NCBI GenBank assembly: GCA_033398695.1
Contig: CM065815.1
Span: forward strand, 97,678,501 to 97,742,500
DNA from: Orobanche coerulescens
Taxonomy: Eukaryota > Streptophyta > Magnoliopsida > Lamiales > Orobanchaceae
DNA: 64,000 nt
Direction: 5' to 3'
This document shows positions 48,446-57,452 of the stretch, in pieces. Each line of letters opens with the position of its first letter. The stretch's first letter is position 1. A program made the position numbers and the translations under genes. Under the pieces are notes generated by a model, which did not search any database, was not told where the DNA came from, and saw only the letters and a program-made list of their open reading frames with translations.

Positions 48446-49400
48446 ATGAAGAAAGAAGATGAAAAAGTAGAACTCTCATCCATTCCTATTGTGAATGAAT
48501 TTCCGGATGTATTTCCTGACGAATTACCTGGACTACCTCCACGACGGGATGTAGAATTTACCATCGAGCTGGAACCAGGAGCAACACCAGTTTCTAAGGC
48601 GCCGTATCGTATGGCACCTACTGAGATGTATGAATTGAAGAAGCAACTGGAAGAGTTACTAGACAAAGGCTAGATCCGGCCAAGCGTTTCGCCCTGAGGT
48701 GCATCAGTTCTTTTTGTCTGAAGGAAGGATGGCTCGCTTCGATTGTGTATTGACTATCAAGAGATGAACAAGATGACAATCAAGAACAAGTATCCGTTGC
48801 TACGGATTGATGATTTATTTGACCAGCTGCAAGGAGCGACAGTGTTTTCCAAGATCGATCTGAGGTCGGGATATCATCAGTTGAGGATTAAGTAATCTGA
48901 TGTTCCAAAATCAGCATTCAGAACTCGCTACGGACACTATGAGTTTGTAGAGATGTCGTTTGGTCTCACTAACGCACCTGCCGTGTTTATGCAATTGATG
49001 AATCGAGTATTCATATAGTTTTTGGACAAGTTTGTGGTGGTGTTCATTGATGACATTCTGGTTTATTCTAAGAGCCCAGAAGAGCATGTGCAGCATTTGC
49101 GGATTGTTCTAGACCTTCTGAGAAACGAGCAATTGTATGCCAAGCTTTCTAAGTGTGAATTTTGGCTAAAGGAAGTAATGTTCCTCGGTCATGTAGTATC
49201 AGCAGAAGGAGTCCGAGTAGATCCCCAGAAAATCGAAGCAGTTATGGATTAGAAGTCTCCTAATAATGTGAAAGAAGTCCGGAGTTTCTTAGGACTTGTT
49301 GGGTATTATCGTCGGTTCGTGGAAATTACCCTCCCACTTACTCGAATACTGCAGAAAACTCAAAAGTTTGAGTGGAATGAGATGTGCCAGAAAAGCTTTG
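48446..49400 (+). pseudogene. Element E reverse transcriptase
   Basis: [18 protein letters not shown], then several stops through the fingers (48671-48725), [12 protein letters not shown] and [13 protein letters not shown] with both catalytic aspartates kept, followed by [24 protein letters not shown]. Further stops lie at about 48893, 49016 and 49250. Confidence 0.88.
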
Positions 49401-49790
49401 ATGAATTAAAGAAGAGACTGACGATGGCACCAATTTTAGCACTTCCACAGGGAACTGGAGGATTCATAGTTTACAGTGACGCTTCGAACCAAGGCCTTGG
49501 GTGTGTATTGACACAAAATGAGAAGGTGATCGCCTATGCGTTACGACAGCTGAAATCTTATAAAGTAAATTACCCAACGCATGATTTGGAACTAGCAGCG
49601 GTAGTTTTGGGTTTGAAAATCTGGAGACATTATCTCTACGAGACTCACTGTCAAATCTTTACGGATCACAAGAGTCTCAAATACATCTTCAGTCAGAAAG
49701 AGTTGAACATGCGGCAAAGGAGATGTCTGGAACTAATTAAGAATTATGACTTGGAGATTCTTTATCATAAGGCAAAGCAAATGTAGTGGC
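49401..49790 (+). pseudogene. Element E RNase H
   Basis: [65 protein letters not shown]. The frame shifts at about 49770-49785, just before the VADALS block. Confidence 0.87.
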
Positions 49791-51372
49791 TGATGCACTT
49801 AGCCGCAAGACTATTTCTATTCAGATGCTGGAGACTCTGACCTCCCAGCCCAGCATTCAGTGGGAATTGATTCGTGAAAGATTCGAAGTATGGTTGCAAA
49901 GAGTCCAAGGACAACTTTGTGTGATGGAAATAACTTCATCGTTAACCGAAGAAATCAAATTTAAGCAATTAGATGATCCTATGATGATTCGGTTACGTGA
50001 TGAAGTGAGCAAAGGAAAAGCCCCAGGATTTTTAATTCATGATGATGGAGTATTGAGATTCCAGAGCCGACTTTGTCTTCCCGATGTCGATGTTTTGAAG
50101 CAAACAATTCTGAAGGAAGCTCACAGTACGCCCTATTCTATCCACCCGGGCACCAGTAAGATGTATAAGGATCTAAACCAGAATTTCTGGTGGGGCAATA
50201 TGAAGAAAGACGTAGCCAATTACGTCTCGAAATGTTTGGTTTGTCAGCAGGTTAAGATCGAGCATCAACGACCTGCTGGAATGCTGAAGCCGCTCCCGAT
50301 TCCTGAATGGAAGTAGGAGGACATATCGATGGACTTCATCACTAATATGCCGAGAACCAAGACAGGAATGAACATGATTTGGGTGATAGTTGACCGTTTA
50401 ACCAAATCAGCTCATTTTCTAGGCATTAAGGATACGTGGGGACCAGAGAAGTTGGCGCGAGTGTTTATTATAGAAATAGTTCGATTGCATGGTACACCAA
50501 AGACCATTATTTCTGACCGAGACGGTCGTTTTGTGCCTCATTCTTGGAAAGAAGTTCATAAGGCCTTGGGGACCGAATTGAACTTTAGCACAACTTATCA
50601 CCCGCAGACAGACGGACAATCCGAGAGGACTATTCAAATGGTGGAAGACATGCTGAGGGCTTGTGCCTTAGATTGGTCAGCTGACTGGGAAATTCATCTA
50701 CCATTGATTGAATTCACCTACAACAATAGTTGGAATGCTTCCATTAAGATTGCACCGTTTGAGGCATTATAGGGGAGGAGATGCAGATCGCCCCTATGTT
50801 GGGACGATTCACCATACTTGATTGGGACGGAACCGGAATTGATCGTGCAGACACGAGAGAAGATAGCCTTGATTTGCGAAAGGCTGTTGACCGCCCAGAG
50901 TCGACAGAAATCTTACGTAGACATACGCCATCGCCCATTGGAGTTTAGTACTAGAGATCACGTACTTTTAAAGGTTTCTCCTACTCGGGGAATCTTTTGT
51001 TTCGGTAGAAAGGAGAAGTTGAGTCCGAGATATATCGAACTGTTTGAGATTCTTGAGAGAGTCGGAGAATTAGCATACAGATTGGCATTACCGCCGTCAT
51101 TGAGCTATGTTCATAATGTGTTCCACGTATCCTAGTTACAGAGATATATACCAGATCCTAGTCATGTCATTGATTTCGGCGAGATCGAAGTCGCTCAGGA
51201 TGGCACGTTTGAAGAGAAACCGATCAGGATACTCGAGAGTCGAGTTAAGCAATTGAGGAACAAACCGATCGCATTGGTAAAGGTTCAGTGGTCACGCCAC
51301 GGAGTAGAAGAAGCCACTTGGGAAACGGGAGATAGCATGAGATCTAGATATCCAGAGTTATTTTCGTCTTGA
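49791..51372 (+). pseudogene. Element E integrase with chromodomain
   Basis: HHCC finger (HSTPYSIHPG ... CLVCQQ), DDE core (SMDFITNMP, SDRDGRF, DGQSERT; all three acidic residues kept), C-terminal domain, and a chromodomain ending [14 protein letters not shown]...PELFSS. Stops at about 50314 (TAG for Trp), 50770 and 51133. The TGA end codon overlaps the hairpin at 51371. Confidence 0.88.
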
Positions 51373-51389
51373 GTTTCGGGACGAAACTC
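51371..51389 (+). other. Hairpin over the pol stop codon (element E)
   Basis: GAGTTTCG-GGA-CGAAACTC: the same hairpin as in element C but with the terminal A-T pair exchanged for G-C, so pairing is kept. Confidence 0.75.
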
Positions 51390-51562
51390 CTTTTTAGTAG
51401 GAGAGTATGTAATATCCGGATTAATTATTGAGTATTTCATCTGTATTTGAACCCTATATTATTCGGAATTGTGATATCGATAATTGAAATATGATATTTC
51501 TTGTATTTGTATCCTTGTACATGAGTATGGCAACATGTAAATTTTCCCCATGCAAATACGTG

Positions 51563-51943
51563 ATAACGTACGTTAAGAAAGAAGCTTAACGTACGTTATC
51601 AGTCAGAGTTAGCGTACGCTACGAATGTAGCATAGCGTGCGTTAACCAACCAATAATTGATCTGGATGGCTAGCACATGCGCCAGCCAGACATGGGTCCG
51701 GATAAGATTCCCGCAGATGAACCTGGACACTTTTGAAGTCAAGGATTGTTAACGTACGCTAAGGAATGTGTCTAGCGTACGCTAATGTGTGTTACTTACG
51801 TACGTAACCTGATGGCATAACGTACGTAATAGAGTTCAGAAATGAGGACAGTTAACTATCGGTGACGGTAGCATACGCTAAGTATATTGGGTAGCGTACT
51901 CTAAGAGACTTACGTACGTTATGCATGAAGGCTAACGTATGTT
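51563..51943 (+). repeat. Dyad array in LTR E (variant TAACGTACGTTA)
   Basis: Units include TAACGTACGTTA, TAGCGTACGCTA and TTACGTACGTAA-like forms. Both arms change together, so dyad symmetry is kept. It ends 15 bp before the TATA box. Confidence 0.83.
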
Positions 51944-52194
51944 AAGGTCAGCAAAATTATAAATAAGACATCACCCCATTTCATTTCAGCTCATTTGTTT
52001 CACTTAGCCTTTATTATACTTCGTGCCTAGAGAGATCCCAGCCTCCTTAAACACATATAAACCATCTCTACTTGATCATTGAAGATTGGAGATTATTTAT
52101 ACTTGATCATTGAAGTGGAGAATCATTTTGGATTGGCACACAAGCAACCGGAGTTGGATTCTACCTATTGTCTTGGTGTTTTCTTCATCTTAAG

Positions 52195-53597
52195 GTATGT
52201 TAATACTATCTCCAACCTAGGATTCGTGTTCTTAAGGATATGATGATCATGCTATCAAGATATTAAGTTCCATTGATGAATTATTCAACTAAACATCATG
52301 TTTAGAAGTTGGGATGATTATTCTTAGGATATCATTGTTGAAAACATCATAGTTGGAATTCTATTACGTCAAATGATGAGAGTAATGTTCTGAGATCGAT
52401 TATCCGTATTGAATAGCGTTGTCATATTGATCGTAGACTTGGAGTTGATATCACTTTTGTTAAATGGACTTAAGAAAGAATCATCGAAAGTTGTATCCTT
52501 TCTTATAAGTTGGATTTGTTAGTTCGTCTTTAAGATGAAGTCTGAATATAATGACGATATTGGAATCTAGCGCATCAACCTTAGATCACCGAACTTCACA
52601 TGAGAATTGTAATCGAGATTGAATATGGTTTTCTGATGATATACGTATCCTAGAATTTTGAAGATGTTTTAATCCGTAAGATCATTCATAATTGTACGAG
52701 CATGTTATGTATGGGGATAACGTACATTAGTCACTAAGGATTTCGTAAGCTTCATGACAAATCAAGAAAGTCGCCTGCCCAGTGAGAAACTGTCATATGT
52801 GTGTTTAGCGTACGCTAAGCTATGAAGCTTATGTACGCTAATGGGCAAGGTTTAACGTATGCTACGTTTGTTACGCAACATACGTTATATCATCAGACGA
52901 GTCAAGTTTACTGATCAGAAAGGAACTTTCGATACATTTTAGCGTACGCTAGACTTTGTAGCTTACGTACGCTAACGTGTAGGCTTAACATACTCTACCA
53001 AGGGTACATAATGTACGTTAAGCAGTCCAGACAGGTTACATTTTATGAACTTTCGACTGCAATTTGGATTGTTTAATGTTCGTTCGACATGACATGAATT
53101 CTATATTATTTCTTTTGTTAAGGTTCGGACTTAGCAACATGATTGATCGAAGGGGCGACCTTCGAGTGTTTTGATATTCGTGGAAGTATTATTCTTGTCA
53201 TCGAATTGAGACAAGTACTTTAATTAGAATTGATCGTATTATGTCAGTTGCGTTATGATTGTACCGTGTACATGTGTTGTGATTAATTGTCCACCATGCG
53301 TTGATCCGACGGGAATCATCATGGGAAATCTATAGCTGTGTGCGCTGGATCGTTGGACAGGTAGTTCCACCATGCTTTGGTCTGACGGGATCATCATGGG
53401 AATCTATAGCTATGTGCGCTGGATCGTTGGAATACCATGAGTATGTTGAGACTGTTATGATGTGATATATGTTATTATTTCTCATTGGAGAAACTTGTCA
53501 TGATTATTGTTGATTTAATCATTGTTGTATGATTATCGTACTTGTACTAGCATCGTTGTGCTATCCCCTTCGGGGGTGAACATTTGTTTATGTTCAG
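52195..53597 (+). other. Putative LTR leader intron (element E)
   Basis: Donor TTAAG/GTATGT, acceptor TTTATGTTCAG/G, 1403 nt if single. CTATC sits at the branch position (53561-53565) against CCCC-TTC-GGGG, which in RNA can form a C(UUCG)G tetraloop. The GC donor of other families is ACAAGTAC here (53211), which should not splice. Confidence 0.45.
52806..53012 (+). repeat. Second dyad cluster inside LTR E leader
   Basis: TAGCGTACGCTA at 52806-52817 and 52940-52951 plus several decayed units, about 850 bp downstream of the TATA box. Element F has a similar second cluster. Confidence 0.8.
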
Positions 53598-53927
53598 GAT
53601 CCAGGAGAGCAGAGAAACAACCACTGGAGTTACATGACGACTAGGGTGCAGAGTGATGTTCTGGCCGGGTTTAATTGTCTGTTGTTTGTGCTGTTTTTAA
53701 TAAGTACTCGAGTACGTCGTCATTTGTGTTGATTGATTTTAGTGATGTATTAATATTCTTCCTTCGGATATTGTATTCTTGGTATTGGCCAAGAACTGTT
53801 GTATTTTATTTCAGTTTCTTTCATATGTCGGTATCTGTTATTATCTTTCTATTTCTTCAGCCTTGTAAATTCTTATGTAAAGGATTTACGGCGCTGTAAT
53901 ATTCCTGAATATATCGGGGGTGTTACA

Positions 53928-55490
53928 AATTCAACATCAGAATCAGTGTTACCTTCACAGGAAACAAGTCACCACATTATTAATCAGTCTGCTAAAGTTA
54001 GGGCGGCTCAGTCGACTGGGTGACCATTTGGAGGCTCTAAGAGATGATCCAGAATCTATCAGGTTTGTTGCTTTTGATGAAAAATTATCTATCATTGCCT
54101 CGTGTATGCTTGAAAAGATTGATTTTCTTCGTGTTCTAACTGATGCAAAATTTTTGCAGCATTTTCTTCTCTCCTTTTCAATTTATGTTTGAGACTCCCT
54201 TCAATGTTTTTCTGCATAAAATATAATTAGGTTTCGACATTGCATACATTTTATATAGTGAGAGTTATGTTACTAGATACTAAGTGCTTGGTTAATATTT
54301 GTTATTTGTCATTTGCTTACTTGTCCTTGTTTATTGCTTTTCTTTCATCACTCTCTCTTTCTACAGGATACCTGCGGCTGTATATATCAGCTTAGTTGAA
54401 TGCATGTATCAATGAAAGCTAAATGTTTTTTTAGTATGTGATAGACTGGGAGCTTGATATTCCATCTTCACAGTTTTTATATTGATAGTTATTTCTATTT
54501 ATTCATTTCTGATTCAGCTGACGCAAGAACTTTCAACAAGCAAGGAATGCCTGCAGACTCATTGGCACGATGGTATCTTTTTTTTGTGTGCACCAAATAC
54601 ATTGTTACTATGCTCTGTTCTGTTATGTTCATTAAACAGTTAATTTTATAAAACCATTTCCACTTAATATTTTGCATAAAGCAATGAGTTTTATGTTCTT
54701 TGTATTTACTTTTTAGTGTATCCACTGGAATCCAGGATTGCTGACAAGTCGCAGGTATACACAGTGAGTTTTATGTTCTAGCATTATGTTTTTTTTTTTA
54801 TGTATCACTAGAATTGTTATTTTGTGCTGATATATTTACATATTAGAGAAATCGGAAGTTTCTCACTTTAATCGATCAACGTGCTGCCGAAATTTTGGAT
54901 TGTGTCGATCATAATATTTCTATGGTTCGTACTTCGTAGAAGTTATTTTTTACTGTTTGATAATGTTGTAGTATATGTGTTACGACACATTATGCTAATA
55001 TGTTTTAGTTGGTAACATAATTTTGGCTTTCAGGCAAAACCTTGTAATTTCTTTATTGGGGAAGAAGATTTGTTAAACCAGCAACAAAGTGATTATGTGG
55101 ACCGATGTTGAAGATTTGAGGAAGAAAGTTGAGGAGAAGATGATTTCATGAGCAAAAAGTATGATCGTCTGATGAAAAGCAATGATGTGCTGAAGAGAGA
55201 CTTTGTCGTTTTGAAGTATATGATCTTTTTTAATCATTTTTGTCCTATTTGTGGTGTTCATGATGAAATAGATAGAATCTTATTACACATTCTTTGTCTT
55301 TGTTATGATATGTATCTGGTTTTGAATTGGTTGGAACGCATGTTATTTTTTTAAGATGGGATGATATGAAATTGTTGGTTCTTATATTATTGAGCTCTTG
55401 TGGTTGATGGTTAGTTATAGTTGAATGTAGATTTTGGCAATGAATTTTAAATTGAAATGTGAAATATTAATATATATTACTGCAGAAAAT
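53928..55490 (+). pseudogene. Unidentified gene-like fragment with possible exons
   Basis: AT-rich sequence with exon-like islands and consensus splice edges. One frame before about 54170 reads DPESIRFVAFDEKLSIIASC. An exon-like piece 54519-54571 lies between TTCAG and GTATC, a short one at about 54717-54752 ends CGCAG/GTATAC, one at about 54847-54923 encodes LIDQRAAEILDCVDHN, and one at about 55034-55105 follows TTTCAG. A heptad-like frame follows (KKYDRLMKSNDVLKRDF, about 55151). I do not recognise the family. It may be a host gene piece carried in the adjoining CACTA element, or that element's own coding region. Stops and short exons argue that it is not functional. Confidence 0.4.
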
Positions 55491-55770
55491 ACTAATACAT
55501 ATTATACAATAACTGAAGTAAAAAGTTTTTTATTTACTACGCCAATTATAAAATAATCGAAGTTAAAGGCATTCTTTACTTCACTTACCCCCCATATTTG
55601 GATCATAATTAGAAAAAAAACCGAGATAGACTTCGGTTATTAGGATATTAGACTTCGTATAAAAAGCGAAGTCTAAGGTATACCTTTTACTACACGAACA
55701 TAGACTTCGGTAATTATAACGTTTTTACTTCAGATATTATCCGAAGTCTTTGACGTTTATTCTTATAGTG
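55491..55770 (-). mobile_element. CACTA-type DNA transposon terminus with subterminal repeats
   Basis: The right end reads TTCTTATAGTG (55760-55770), that is CACTATAAGAA inverted, the hallmark terminal repeat of CACTA (EnSpm) elements. Inside lie several copies of a GACTTCGG-type subterminal repeat in both orientations (about 55628, 55650-55674, 55702, 55741), including the inverted pair AGACTTCG/CGAAGTCT at 55650-55674. Such repeats are the usual transposase binding sites. The other terminus is not seen, probably removed when element E inserted. Confidence 0.75.
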
Positions 55771-56529
55771 TGGTGGCGGTCTATTTGATAGATGGAGAGG
55801 AAGTCTGTGATGATGCCATAGTAGTTTCTTGAAGAAAAGTAAGTGAGATTCAAAGAAAATCGGAGTAAAATTGTAGTGAAATGTAGGCTATTTGCTCAAA
55901 GACTCGTTAAATTTGCAGAAAGCGTAAAGAGTGAAGAGGGGAAAACAGTCCTTTTATAGTGGGAGGAGGAAAGATTTAGGGTTTCCGGACAGTGACAGTC
56001 AGATTTAAAGGATGGGAACCGTCGTTTTAAATGAACGAATAGGATGGACTGAGCGTAACGGGTACATCTTATCTATCCGATTTTAAAATGAGAGCAGGTC
56101 CCACATCTGACGTATCGTCTTCCCTTATTGCCCGAAACGGCGGTGCGAAATTATGAAATAATTTGAAAAATCGCGGCGTTTGAGATAAAATAGTCCAGAT
56201 GTCGTGCAAAGCATTTAATGCAAAAGAGGTTTGATTTAAAACAGGGCACGTGGACTCAAATCTGTTTTGAAATAAATAAAATATAAGAATATAATATTAA
56301 TTGAACTCCATAGTATGTGCTGTATCCGCGTACATACAGCGCTCCCCCTTAAAAGGTACATACGGGATTCAATTCCATACAACAACTTTCGGATTACTGC
56401 TGCATTCATGGGTCATACTGTATTTCCCCTTAATTATTGCACAAGTCAGCTGTAGGATAATTATATGTCTCTTTGTTCCTACAGTGTTATTTGGATTGTC
56501 TGAGTGTACAGATAATTAACGGTGGATAC
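55771..56529. other. Unassigned sequence between CACTA end and LTR F1
   Basis: About 760 bp with no convincing ORF. It starts TG at 55771 and includes a CTCCCCCTTAAAA purine/pyrimidine tract at about 56342, which on the minus strand resembles a PPT. That would fit a minus-strand LTR from about 55771 to 56329, but I cannot confirm it because no second copy is present. Confidence 0.3.
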
Positions 56530-56765
56530 TGTAATATCCGGAATTTCTACTACCGTTGTTTAATATTATTTTATCCGAGTTATATTGTACAACGTGGAAT
56601 CTGTACAGTATAGATAAAATAAAAGAAGGACTGAGATGTCAGTATCGGTATAATTGTCGTACTTGGTCGACAATTGTATTTGAGGATATAGTGCGTCATG
56701 TATACGTATCTGATATGTCGAGACGTTGGACAAGAATAGCTGAAAATGGCTAAGTGTAACATTAT

Positions 56766-57218
56766 TAGCGCACGCTACGGAGACAACTTAGCATATGCTA
56801 GTGAAAAACAGCTCAGAGGGAATCTGCGTGTGGACCAGGTCACTTTCGGCGCACGTTCTGATAAGTCAACGGATGTTTGTAATGTAGTACTAGCGCACGC
56901 TAAACCCTATAGGTTAGCGCATGCTAATGGTATATTGGACAAAAAGGAATCTTATCCTCATTAGCACTTTCGGCGTGTGCACCAGTCTTCGGAGCATACA
57001 GACAAACGAGTCAACTGATATTAGCGCACGCTAAACACAAGGACTTGCGCACGCTAGAGAGTGTAAGTTACATACGCTAATGCATGGACGTTACGTACGT
57101 AAGCACATGTACGAAGCCAGACAGTAGCCCCTGGACCGCGATAGCGCACGCTAACAAATTCAGTCAGCGCACGCTAAAACCGTAGCGCACGCTAAACATG
57201 AGATGTTAGCACACGCTA
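56766..57218 (+). repeat. Dyad array in LTR F1
   Basis: About 11 units, mostly TAGCGCACGCTA in element sense. CAGTAGCCCCTGGAC at 57122-57136 is the secondary motif with one mismatch from A and C. The TATA box follows 11 bp later. Confidence 0.9.
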
Positions 57219-57229
57219 GTAATGTATTC

Positions 57230-57237
57230 TATATAAA
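57230..57237 (+). promoter_or_regulatory. TATA box, LTR F1
   Basis: TATATAAA followed by GGG, directly downstream of the array. The same sequence is in LTR F2. Confidence 0.65.
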
Positions 57238-57452
57238 GGGACAGACGGGTGTTATGAAGCATTTCGTCCATTTCTTTCCTTTCACCCGATAGAGAGAACC
57301 TTTGGAGGACATTTGGAGTTTCTAACACTGAGGGATGATCCTCTTTAACAAGATTAAAGATGGAAATCATGGATTAAAGCTTTGTTCTTGAAATCATTGG
57401 TGATTCTTGGAAATGGATTCAACCTTGGAAATCAATCCATTCCTTCATAAAG

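Larger units (their letters stand above)
46647..53927 (+). mobile_element. Element E: 5'-truncated Tekay-type Ty3/Gypsy retrotransposon
   Basis: No 5' LTR or PBS is present; it joins LTR B5 about 75 bp before gag. Gag-pol then reads in one frame from 46721 to about 49780 and, after one frameshift, to the stop at 51370-51372, interrupted by about 15 in-frame stops. One LTR (51408-53927) follows. This point-mutated but nearly indel-free state differs from element A and suggests an older element in which cytosine deamination dominated. Confidence 0.93.
51408..53927 (+). repeat. Element E 3' LTR
   Basis: 2520 bp, TGTAATATCC to GGTGTTACA. U3 array 51563-51943, TATA 51958-51965 (TATAAATA), donor TTAAG/GTATGT (GT at 52195), second array 52806-53012, branch/hairpin 53561-53573, acceptor ATGTTCAG/G (AG 53596-53597). 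Confidence 0.93.

Noticed and set aside
55771..56329. Minus-strand LTR with a PPT-like tract at about 56342
   Set aside because: No second copy, no clear terminal inverted repeat and no coding region to support it; left as unassigned.
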